Assembly (NCBI GenBank): GCA_963931865.1
Contig: OZ007513.1
Coordinates: 8,932,155 to 8,996,154 of the forward strand
Length of the DNA: 64,000 nucleotides
DNA from: Axinella damicornis
Lineage: Eukaryota; Porifera; Demospongiae; Axinellida; Axinellidae
Direction: 5' to 3'
Under the pieces are notes generated by a model. It made no database searches, was not told where the DNA came from, and saw only the letters and a list, made by a program, of their open reading frames with translations. A program made the translations under genes and the position numbers. Each line of letters begins with the position of its first letter. Positions within the stretch are counted from its first letter, which is position 1. Below, piece after piece: positions 52,181-62,456 of this stretch.

Positions 52181-54454
52181 CATGGAAAGGTGAAATTTAA
52201 CAGTGAATCTCAAACCTTTGTCAAGATTACTGAAGCCACTGCCAACGTACCATTCCTTTCAAACGCAATACAACGTAGCTGGGGTGAGAAGTACGTGCTT
52301 GTGTCTAACGATGGACTGGAGATCCAGGACAGCTCCGGCACACAAGGTAATTATTTAACTCATGATAGCCATCTTGTAGGTATGCATGTCAGCTTCACCC
52401 TGCTGCAATGTCAAATTTTGACTCCATAAATTACCTGTCTGTAACAAATTTGATCATCTCTAGCTTTTGGTACCTCATTATTTTTATTGTCTGTCATATA
52501 TACTTTGTATCCCTTGTTGATAGGACTGGAGTTCTGGAAAGTTGGTAGTCGTAAGGTGTATGCTGTACCATCATGAATGACATCTCCTATCTCTTGCAGA
52601 GAACCCACTTTATGGAAAAGTGTTACTACTTTCAAACACTTGTAAGGACACTGAGATTAATCTGCAACATCCTGTTGACGGAAAGCTCTATTTTCATCAG
52701 CTTGAGGTACTATGATTAGTCATGTAGTCAGAGTCTCATGCACCAACATTATATCATTGTTTTATTTCTTATGGCAGAAGACAGATACTTTTCTATGGAA
52801 GTTGACTAACCTGCATGTAGGCCCACACTCATCAGCTGCCGTCATCAAACCACTGGTAGGAATATGCAAGTGTGTATATATTGTTAACTGATTTTTGCAA
52901 TAAATAGTGTAAGCAGTTTACATTTTTAGTGGCCCATTAATTACGTATGCATGTGCAACATGGAAGTAGTGCTGGGCGATATTGAAATTTTGCATATCGA
53001 TTATTGTGAACTTAATATTGCCGATATATCGATATAATTATTAGGTAGTGGGTTGGATTGGTATCCAGTAGCATACGGCTCACACAACTGTACATTTTCA
53101 CATACTTGTAACAATTGACCACAACTGGAACAGCGCATGTGAAAGATATGCACTCAATAATTGCCATATGGAGTTCTTGCCCATTGAGTAGTGACAAGTT
53201 TAGGATACACACTTAAGATAGGAGGAGTCTATCTCAAAATCAGCTGAGTTGTTGGGGCTGCAGGTATTTGACACCAATTCTAATTGCTACAATGTGCAGC
53301 CACAGAGAATGCTTCAAACAAGTACGGTCCATGTAGAAATAAAATAGTTGCCCGCTATCTATGCAAGTCAAGCCACTGGCACTGCCTAGGATGCTTGATT
53401 TACATTGACCAGCAAACATTGTAATTTACAATTTCTGCGTAGAGGCATCCCCATGATGCTGCAGCACAGAAAATGTTTAATCTATAAAATGGCATTCATA
53501 TTACTGCGCAGGCCCTCTTCATTTTATTTAGCCTTATACTACCCACATGCAGTGATAATGATCATGACTGCATGTAGTAAGTTTGATCACATGATGTCAG
53601 TAGCATCCCATGCTAAATAATTCGCCACTGACCTTAAGCTTCTTGGCTTCAATTACAGGCAGATGATCCCGACACCTCTGGTTCTAGCTACAGGTGAGTT
53701 ATTTTGTTTCTTGATGATCCAAATCTTAGTATTAACTTCTGCCTTTATATTAATTACTAGTGAAAGTGAGGCTGACGATGAGCTCACAGACTATGAAAAA
53801 CAAATAGAAAAAAACAAGATGTCACTTCTAGATGAAGTTACGAAAGCCGTCGCAGAGCTTGAGCGTGAGCAGGTATGTCTGTTTGACTTACTGAACATTG
53901 CTAGTATGTGACTACTTTCCTGTGTTTGCCAAACTCAAGTCTGTACTATATGTAACTTGCCCCAAGCCACGTACACTCGTAGGAAATTGTTTGAGATATG
54001 TGACCAACTGATCATGAGTGAAGGTGCATTCTATAATTATCGGGGGGGGGGAGTGGGACAGGGGTATCCCATGGCTACTTTCACATTTACATCTATCATT
54101 AGTCAAATTTTGATAATAATGATAATTATTTGGTCACTTTTTTGCCAAGCAACAGTCTAAGCCGGATGTGTTATAATTTTATAGGCTACGACATCTCAAC
54201 AACCCAAGAAGAAAATGTCCCCGAAAAAGGTCTCCCCGAAGAAGCCAGAGAAGATGGTGTCCACAAAGAAGATGGTGTCCCAAAAGAAGATGGTGTCCCC
54301 AAAGAAAACAATGTCCCCAAAAAGCCCTAAGAAGAATTCGAAATACTGGACATATGCAGACAGTGAAGAAGATGAGCCTCATCAAGTTCCTTTAAATTTG
54401 ACCATGGGCAAGGGGATGCGGATCCGTAAACCTAACTATAAACTCAGGAACTAA
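52181..54454 (+). CDS. Multi-exon gene with 'FWKVGSRK' domain and Lys/Ser/Pro-rich basic C-terminus
   Basis: Likely exons: 52181-52346 (VKFNSESQTFVKITEA...SNDGLEIQDSSGTQ), 52524-52555 (GLEFWKVGSRK, or to a stop at 52576 reading VYAVPS), about 52603-52707 (NPLYGKVLLLSNTCKDTEIN, LYFHQLE), about 52778-52857 (KTDTFLWKLTNLHVG), about 53660-53692, 53761-53871 (acidic: ESEADDELTDYEKQ, then a helix) and 54185-54454 (SPKK repeats, then KYWTYADSEEDE; stop TAA). Splice sites and phases mostly agree. The first two exons match the domain in the gene at 46640-47000. SPKK repeats are DNA- or chromatin-binding in other proteins; function here is unknown. Upstream exons may have been separated by the hAT insertion at 48506-51565. 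The two ends of exon 2 may be alternative forms. Confidence 0.5.
54240..54330 (+). repeat. Coding repeat of SPKK/STKK/SQKK units
   Basis: Tandem 'aagatggtgtcc(c/a)(a/c)aaagaa' units code for K(M)VSPKK-type repeats in the last exon of the 52181-54454 gene. Confidence 0.75.
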
Positions 54455-55659
54455 TTATATTACTGACTGGTGACGGCCAGGCCACTCCAGATCCTTGCTG
54501 GCTTATATTATAGTTCTCTGCATATACACCCTGTACTTTGTATGATTTCCTTTTTTTTGCAGTCATGATCGATATCACGTGCATACATAATCTAGATCTA
54601 GATCTGGTGATGTAACTTTATGAAGCCATAATTATTAATTAATTAACAGAGGTATTCACAGGTGTTTTCATGGGGGTGATTCATGGTACACTTCCAATGC
54701 TTTGCATAGTTGCAACATTTCACAGGTTTTCAAATCCTTTTCATGGTTGCAACATTCACAGGTTTTTCATGGTATAATTTCAAACCCTTTTCATTGATGA
54801 ATATCCAATTCATGGCATCATTCACCCTGTGAAAAGTAAGTTTTCTGAGCATTTTCACAGTAGTAATCTTTGAAAGTGCTGTGAAATGGCCATGTAAATA
54901 TCATAGCATTTTACATGGATTTTCACACCAACTGTTCTAGTAGTGTTCCCTTTCAGTTGGTATGGGAACTGCATGCTGGCTGAATATAAATGCAAAGAGC
55001 TGCTTCAGGTGATTTATCTTAGAGGCATTCTTCGATAGTTTTTGTTAGAAAGTGCATGCAGAAGGTGGCGAATTAATCATTACTTGAAAGGTCGAAGAAC
55101 ACAAATACACGATGTCTTACATGTCAGGTTCACTTCGAGTTGTTCGGTACTTGGTGTCGTTTGACTTACCAGAGGAGCAGTATACTTTGAAGTCAACCTT
55201 GAATTCCATTACACTCCTGCTAGCTTTTGTTTATCTGCTCCCATTAGCACAGAGCACGGTACATTACCTTATATGGTATTGGGTAGTTGTTTACATGCAC
55301 CTTCTAATCATTATGAATTCTGCTTCACTGCTAAGCAGCCATAGTTCCTCCTTTCTGCTCAGCATGGCAACTTCAAGCAGCCCCTATCCCTGTGGGAAAC
55401 TTAATTCCATTACACTTCTTACCATCCCGCCAACCACCATCCTGCCAACCGCCATCCCACCAACCACAATCCCGCCAACCCGCCAACCGCCACCTCGCCA
55501 GCCACTGGCCATGTGCACTGATTGCCACACTTTGCGAAGACAGGTTTTCAGTTGGCATGGAAATTGGATGCTGGCTGAATGCCAACGTTTAAGACCTTCA
55601 GTTGATTACAAAATGGTAGCTTCAACCAATCAGCATCTAAATTAATTGTGCATAAACCC
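54455..55659. other. Non-coding, repetitive
   Basis: 'cattttcatgg/cacaggtttt' motifs recur at 54655-54800. A CCGCCAACCACCATCC tandem repeat lies at about 55425-55500. 'catgctggctgaat' occurs at 54972 and again as 'gatgctggctgaat' at 55568, and 'gaattccattacact' at 55201 and 55402, so there are duplicated segments that could be LTR remnants. No credible gene; the 177-codon frame at 55112 is low-complexity. Confidence 0.4.
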
Positions 55660-56570
55660 ATAATGGCAGTTTACGGTGTGCTTCATCCCTTCGACAGCGA
55701 CGAAGAGGACTGGAAGTCATACATCTCCAACGAGCGAAGTTGTACTTCACAGCCAATAGCATCACCAATGAAGACAAGCAGCGAGTGATCATTCTGACGT
55801 GCTGCGGGCCCAAGACCTTCAAAATGGTCAAGAACATTGTCGCACCAGACGACCCAAACACCATCTCAGTCAACCAGCTTGAAAAACTGGCGGGGAATCA
55901 TTACAACCCCAAGCCGACAGCAACAGTGCAGAGATGCCTTTTTCACTCGCGCATCCGACAGCAAGGCGAATCGGTAGTGGAATTTGTTGCAGCACTCAAG
56001 AAATTGTCGGAATATTGCGATACCCAGTTAAAAGAGATGCTGTGCAACCGCCTGATCGGCGGAATCAACAATGAACGATGGCAGAAAAGGCTGTTCACGG
56101 AAATGCAGCAGACTACCAGAAAGTACTGGACGTAGCTCTGTCCCTGGAAGCTGCAGAGAAGAGTGTGCAAGACTTGTGGGGTGGGGCAAAGCTCAACATG
56201 ATGGGCAGATCGGGAGACAGGCGTCCGCCATTCAAGGGATCAGGACGACCACAACTCAAAGGCGAAGGAGGCGCTAGTCCGTGCTACAGATGTGGAAGGA
56301 CAAACCACAAGGCCTCAGAGTGCTACTTCACAGAAGTAATCTGCCACCATTGACAATGGTGGCAGCTTCTTTGAAGCAATCTGCTCTGCTCCAACAATGA
56401 AGAAGTCAGGTGTGAAACGGGAGAGGATGTCCCTATAGCCAGATCAATCACAGTCAAGGTATCCTACAATGAACAGGACAAGGAGCTGGATCTACTGGTG
56501 GTACAAGGAAGTGGACCAAGCCTTTTGGGAAGAGACTGGCTCAAGGTCCTACGCAGGGCCGTAGCCGCGA
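55660..56570 (+). pseudogene. Ty3/gypsy-like retroelement remnant: gag, zinc knuckle, protease tail
   Basis: Reading from ATG 55663 (MAVYGVLHPF) through several frames: a gag-type core (ESVVEFVAALKKLSEYCDTQ, about 55970-56035), a zinc knuckle C-x2-C-x4-H-x4-C (CYRCGRTNHKASEC, about 56281-56322) and the end of an aspartic protease (PSLLGRDWL, about 56516-56543). At least two frame changes (near 55740 and 56095) and a stop after the knuckle break it. No reverse transcriptase or integrase was found downstream and no clear LTR pair. An old, dead fragment. Confidence 0.65.
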
Positions 56571-56582
56571 GATCTGAAGTGG

Positions 56583-57560
56583 TCAGGTTGAACAGCAGTG
56601 TTGGCTGACCGGTGCGTGACACGTCGCATGCAGACTCAGCGCTTCCTGTTCGTCGTAGTGCAGGAACGGCCAGCTAAACCACTGGCTCTGCGCGGAGCAC
56701 AGTACAGGTTTCGACTTACCAAAAGTTCGCTTGGGAAACTCAAAATGTTCTTGGGATGATGAGAAGACATATATGTACATACACAGGTGAACATACCAAA
56801 CTGCCGAGGGTCTTCCTGTGAGAGCAGTTAAGTGCATGTGTGATCAGCTCGTCCAACGGCAACACTTTCAGGCAGTGCTGGCAATGTTCCTCAATCACAC
56901 TCTGTAAACAAATATAGGCAGCTACTAGACAACGGTGTCTTTGATACCACATAATCACACTGCATCAAGCAACCGTCTTCTAAAATGCTCAAAAATTTTT
57001 CAGCACCATGGATAATCCTGGGACAGCCAGAGTGTAACAGTGGCAGTAGTATGACACAGGAGTACTGGATATATATACCGGATGTGTAATACTGGTCTTC
57101 AGGGATACTCGGCTAACTAGCCTCGTTACCCAGGCCACGCCGTGTGGGAGGAGAGAAAGCGGCCTGGTATCCACTCCTTGCGCATGCGCGAGCATTCCCA
57201 GAAAAACATGGGAATTCATGTTTGTCTGTAAATGGTCTGTAAATTGATACGTATATGTCCGATTCACTTTCGTACCATTGAGAAGCAAGTGAGAAAGTGC
57301 TTTCTGTGCATGTAAGGTGTCTGGAAACTTAATTGCCACGCTGTCAAGAACCTGCTCCTAAGTGCCCCTGAGTTTCCGTCGGAGTGTCTAGGCTTCGTCT
57401 ACACAGGAACGGCAGGTAAACCGTCGCCACTGTCGGCAAACATGAGAAGTAACTTACACAGACCAGAACGCCAATCTTCACATAATCCGAAGAGAGCAGT
57501 GGAACACTTGGGTTGCCCTTCTGAATGACGGATTCGACAGAAAAGCATTGCAGCAACTTT
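56583..57560 (-). CDS. Possible exons of an unrecognised minus-strand gene with a C2HC finger
   Basis: Readable exons with canonical sites: about 57560..57458 (KLLQCFSVESVIQKGNPSVP...YVKIGVLV), 57357..57276 (EQVLDSVAIKFPDTLHAQKA), 56901..56797 (EEHCQHCLKVLPLDELITHA, a C-x2-C-x12-H-x3-C finger like UBZ/C2HC types) and 56749..56720 (EHFEFPKRTFG), perhaps ending in the frame to 56583. The two upstream exons lie inside the TIR element at 57120-57894. Composition is protein-like but no family is recognised and phases were not all confirmed. Confidence 0.3.
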
Positions 57561-57894
57561 TTGGCTTGTGCGTGTATGTAGATTAGACCTCGGTCGGGAT
57601 ATTTTTCTTTTGAGCCTGCAAGTTTTATCGTGTAAACATGACTTGTACAGACCTATGAGAACATGACACTGCAAATAAGTTCATGAGGTTTTGATATCTC
57701 TTGTGGTTAATGGGCAACCACACTCAAGGCTTGTCATCAAGATAGACAGACATTGTGTGCCTATCGTGCTCATTGCCATTTTCCGGATATTATCCACGTG
57801 GAATGACAACGTAAACCTATGGAAATTAACTGGAAATAGTCGTGCATGTGCGAGCAGGATGCTTTCTCTCCTCCACACGGCCTGGGAACGAGGC
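57120..57894. mobile_element. TA-flanked TIR element of the GCCTCGTTCCCAGGCC family
   Basis: The left end 'gcctcgttacccaggcc...gtgtgggaggagagaaagc' is the inverted match of the right end 'gctttctctcctccacacggcctgggaacgaggc'; similarity extends about 70 bp. TA lies outside both ends (57118-57119, 57895-57896), as for Tc1/mariner-type MITEs. Unlike a plain MITE it encloses exon-like minus-strand sequence (57276-57357, 57458-57560). Confidence 0.65.
57700..57775 (+). repeat. ~80-bp direct repeat, partner at 58005-58080
   Basis: 'gtggttaatgggcaaccaca' and 'ttgtgtgcctatcgtgctca' occur at both places in the same order, about 85% alike. One copy lies inside the TIR element and one outside it. Both can be read as VVNGQPxSRxVIKI, so a short exon may have been duplicated. 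Confidence 0.55.
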
Positions 57895-58080
57895 TATCTG
57901 CCAACAAGGAAGATCCCTGGGACTGCTGGAGTTACTCTGCCATACCGAAAGTGTTTGACATGGCAGAATTGGACATGTGTGACAAAACATTTGGTAAAGT
58001 ATTTGTGGTTAATGGGCAACCACAGTCCAGGTTCGTCATTAAGATACGAACATTGTGTGCCTATCGTGCTCATCGCTTAT

Positions 58081-59700
58081 TAATGAGTCAAGGTCGGCAC
58101 ACCACAGTCTGGACCAGGTGGATAGCTACAGGTTCTCAAATCTCCATGGGCAACACTTCTAATTGTTTGGCACCTTTGGTTTCCAATAGAAATGTGTTAT
58201 TCTGTTACTTTAAGATCTAAATTCAGTGACTGAGACTGGGAAGTCCTTCAGGCAATACAAACACTGTTCTAGCTCACCACTGGCTCCCCAGGCTGTTGCT
58301 CCCACCTGTGAATAAACAGAGCTTGGTAGACTTTCTTTCTTCTTTCCAAGCATTGAAGAGATTCCATTTGTACTGACCCTTGTAGCAGTGGCAAAATCAG
58401 TGCAGCTTTCCAGATTACCAAGCAGACCGCACTTTCCTGTTACTGGTGGATGATGGCCCGAAGAAGGTCCTGTTCGGACCGAGATGATACTGTACTGATG
58501 TGACTTTTGTACAGTAGCAAGAAGACTGTTTGGAATTTACCAATATATCATCGCCACATTGAAGTAATTGGCACAATTTCTCTACACTTGCCCCCATCAC
58601 AAAGGGGATGCCCAGTGCTATGGGTGATTAATCAGTTCCTGTGGTTTGAGTGTCACAACCGGAGGAACTGAACCATGGAGCACGTACACTGATTACTTTT
58701 GACAATCCAACTTATGTGGGATTAGAACCAGACCTAGTGGCTATTTTCATGTGCAGTAAAGGCGTATATACCGCACCCCAGGGCATTGGGCCATGTCACT
58801 CCCTGAATATCAATGGTGTCACGGTCGTTCACCCATTTCAGCTCCTTCACTCATATGAAGAAGTTGGAGGACATACTACAAAATTAACACCCTGTTTACA
58901 CCTTTTCCCTACAGGCAGTGTATAGGGATAATGTATGTGGAAACATTTGTGGCTATAATATTTGTTTCTGTATGCATAAAATCAAAACGTTTACCCTCAA
59001 ATCATATTCTTGAAAGCATTAGCTTTAAATTCATATAAGATATGTTGGGGGTAAAGTGCTTCAGTTTTTGGCCATTTGAGGATTAAGTATGCTGTTCTTA
59101 AGTACAGGTATCAATGGAGGCAAATCCACATCCTGTTACATCATCTCTAATTATGAACGTGCAAAGAAAAAGTTTTCCCCACAGTTCAATTGCTGGAAGT
59201 TGTAGGAACGTATAAATGTATAGTTTGAGGGGGGTTTAGTGCTTCAGCTGTTGGCCAATTTTGATCAAAGTTTGGACATGAAGACTCTACTAGTTGTTGG
59301 CTCCCAGCAAAAAATTATTGTCTCAGATCTTGTAAGACATCACAGGATCTTACCTAAGAAAGTAAGATCTTGCGTAAGATTTGCATGTAAGAAATACTCC
59401 ATCCTTGATAAGTTAGTGCTGACCTAATCACGTGGGCATGTTGCCATAATTTTGGAAACCGAGTCCACCTTACGTAATGATCTTTGGGGTTTGTGACCAG
59501 TGTACAGAAACTGAGTGGTACCAAGCCCTCTCCCATGTTTGTTCATTCAGTTCAACGACAAAGTATGCAGAATGGGAGTGGGCCTGGAGACAAGGCTTAG
59601 AAACAAGATGAAGTTATATCTGCTCTTTGAGAGTATGCGGTTGTGATGGTTAGACCAGAATCAAGCTTCACAGTCCCCGTCCCGCCCTTGAAAAATACAG
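58081..59700. other. Largely unassigned
   Basis: A plus frame at 58650-58925 (FDNPTYVGLEPDLVAIFMCS...) and a minus frame near 58590..58540 (MGASVEKLCQLLQCGDDIL) have some protein character but no recognisable family or joinable neighbours. The rest shows nothing. Confidence 0.3.
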
Positions 59701-59730
59701 TGCATGCACTAACTGTGGAAAGTACCATAA

Positions 59731-60080
59731 GCACTCTAAATTTGCGCCACTCTAATTGCATCAAAGTTAATGATTCTGAATCGAATTTTGCGTCAAGCTT
59801 TATAAAATTTACCTTGCAATTGTGGGAGTAAAAAATGCAAGCAAAGGTGGCGATGTCATCTGGCACGGTGGAGATGGTGGATCCTTTGAATGCTTGCTGT
59901 TTGCTACTTGTAAAATCAATGGGCTCTACTACCTTTCGATGTTTCTGTGATCTGTTTCTTTTTTCTTTTGAGTGGCTCCGCACCCGAACTGGCAGAGGTC
60001 CTTCTGTACGTGTAAAGAAGCTGTACCGGTAATCTTAGCAGCCATACCGCTCACATTTTGGTGATGCAAATTTAGAGTGC
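59731..60080. repeat. Imperfect inverted repeat (possible MITE)
   Basis: 'gcactctaaatttgcgccac' (59731) is the inverted match of 'gatgcaaatttagagtgc' (60063-60080), 350 bp apart, directly upstream of the piggyBac frame. Confidence 0.4.
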
Positions 60081-60167
60081 AATTTTGTTTGGGGCAATTG
60101 GGTGGGGACATCAAGTGTGTACTGGATGTTGTTGACATGTTCATGACAATTTCTTGTTTGTACATTT

Positions 60168-62203
60168 ATGCAGCTTTCAGCAGTGATGGCTGCCATTCCC
60201 AATCCAGCTCGAATTACCCGTAGGCGAACCGTCACTTCTGAAGATGTTGTTGACTTCATCCGGGGAGCCTCCAGGAGGAGCGTTAGTTTCGAACTGTCTG
60301 ATGGAGAAAGCAGTAACGAGGGAAGCTGCATAAGTAGTTTCTGGGAGAGTTCAGATGAAGAAGACTTGACGAGTCTTTCTGGACATAGTTCGCTTAGCGA
60401 TAGTGAACTTTTCTCTGGTGATTCATCTGACGAGGAGGGCAAGAAGCAAGGTGAAACGGATACTGAATCAGATAATGAAATCGAAACTGGTCCTCACCCT
60501 GCTCCTCTTCTAGATGATGATGTTTACCCTCCACTGAAACGGCCCCGTATGAGTGGACTAGAGTTTTGTAAATCTGGTGCCAACGTCAGCAGTGATGTGC
60601 ACGATGAGGATGATCAAGCAGGTGGAGGGGATGATGACAAGAATGGAACATACCGTGGTGGAAAAGCAGGACGTGGAGGAAAAGGAGGTGCAGGAGGACG
60701 AGGAGGCTATAAATCCAGCCGGGGAGGAGGCCAAGATCGAACAGGAAGAAGCAGAGGTCGAGGTGGGAGAAGCGGAGGCCGAGACAAAAGAAGCCAGTGT
60801 GGAGCGGATGATAGCAGGCCGTATCTTTTGCCCAAGAATGCTGTCAGTATTCTCTCAAAGGATACTGGCTTCAAAGAAGGGAATGATTTCCTTCCATGTC
60901 GTCAACCTGGGCCTCAAATACCTGATGATGTGGAAGTATCTGCACTTCGTTTGTTCGAGTTGTTTTTTGATGACGAGGTAATGGAAAGGATTATTCGGTG
61001 CACTCTAGCGTACACTGAGTCCAGGAAAGAACACAAGAAAAACCGATATACCCTTTTCATGAGAAAAGAACTCACAAAAAAAGAATGCAAATCATTCCTG
61101 GGGTCATTGATCCTGCTTGGCATTCACGGAGTGCGAAATTACCGCAAGGCTTGGAGCGCATCTAAAGCTCAGTTCCTAGTCCGTTTGCAGGACTTGATGT
61201 CCTGTCAACGGTTTGAATTGATTGGAACGTTTCTCCACATTGTGACCAATGAAGAAGAAGTTGCCTCAGAGGGAGATCCACTGAAGAAGATTAGGCCGCT
61301 CCCCGAGTATATCAAACAGAGGTGTTCAGAACTGTACCAGCCATTGCAACAGATATCAATTGATGAAAGGATGGTCAAAAGTAAGGCCAGGTGCCATCTC
61401 ATCCAATACATGAAAGATAAACCTAGGGCTTCAAGTACTGGGTGTTGGCGGACCCCACTGGCTACACGATTGATTTTAATCTGTACACGGGAAAGGAGGA
61501 GGACAGAACTGACCATGGTGTTTCTTATGATGTCGTTATGAAGCTTGTACAGCCTTATGCTTTCCAGGGGTACTCCGCATTTTTTGATAATTTCTACTCC
61601 AGTCCTAAGCTCCTTGAAGATCTATTGACCCTTGAAATCACAGGAACGGGAACATTACGTGTAAATCGGAGAGGTATACCAACTGAAGTGAAGGAGTTAA
61701 AATCGAGTCTAGAGAAAGGCAAGAATGTTCCTCGAGGAACTGGATATTATCTGCGCGAGGAGGGCTCCCAGGTTGTTTATGTGTGTTGGCAGGACAGGCG
61801 CTGTGTACTGCTTGCTTCAACTGCCTATCCGGGCCACTCAGAAGGAACTGTTGCATGCAAGCAGAAAACAGGAGATGGAGGAAGAGCAGCCATTCAAGTG
61901 ACCTGCCCTGCTGTTGTTAAAGCATACAATAAATACATGGGTGGAGTAGATAAGTAGGATCAATATTTGAGTTACCACAGCATCCTAAGGAAAACTGTCC
62001 GATATTGGAAAACTCCCTTCTATCATCTGGTGGACTTGTGCGTCGTGAATGCCTTCATTCTGTATAACTGGATTACCCATGAAGCTGGAGGGAAGGTAAT
62101 CAGTGAGAATGATTTCCGTGATGCTCTCGTTTGCCAGATAATCTACTATTATGGGCGAGAGAGAGAGAAAGTTTCATGTGGAAGGCCGTGCAAGAGTGAT
62201 TGA
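60168..62203 (+). pseudogene. piggyBac transposase (PGBD-like), inactivated
   Basis: The N-terminus is acidic and Ser-rich (SDGESSNEGSCISSFWESSD), followed by an RGG-rich basic tract (about residues 155-215) and the DDE_Tnp_1_7 domain (GNDFLPCRQPG onward). The three catalytic Asp of the family are visible: SIDERM (about 61362), FFDNFY (about 61580) and MGGVDK (about 61940). The frame is broken by a shift near 61425-61435 (KPRASS... against GFKYWVLADP) and by TAG at 61955-61957 within the VDK-DQYLSYH motif. The end (CGRPCKSD) retains only the start of a Cys-rich domain. The first ATG (60168) and a second (60186) are both possible starts. Damage is light, so it died recently. No TTAA-bounded ends were found. 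Confidence 0.8.
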
Positions 62204-62280
62204 TGAGGTTTAACGGTGGTTAAAGCAAGTTAACAGCAGAGGGGCGTGTTCACCCACTTAATTGACTATCGATCACAGTC

Positions 62281-62286
62281 AATAAA
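62281..62286 (+). terminator. Candidate polyadenylation signal AATAAA
   Basis: AATAAA lies 78 bp after the stop of the piggyBac frame and 170 bp before the next gene. Confidence 0.4.
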
Positions 62287-62456
62287 CTTCCTGCACATGC
62301 GCACATCATCTGCGCGCCTTTTGTCTGAACTAGACAGCTGCATGTTGGGAAGAGAAGTCCTCTCAAAATTTCCAGCTTCCTCTACTAGGCTCTAGCGGCT
62401 TCGGCGTCGGCAGTTACAGACAGAGATCCCAGGACCCTGGTTACCACGCGTGCACG

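Noticed and set aside
55112..55645. 177-codon plus frame
   Set aside because: Low-complexity Ser/Leu and Pro/Thr repeats over a tandem repeat; no family, no splice context.
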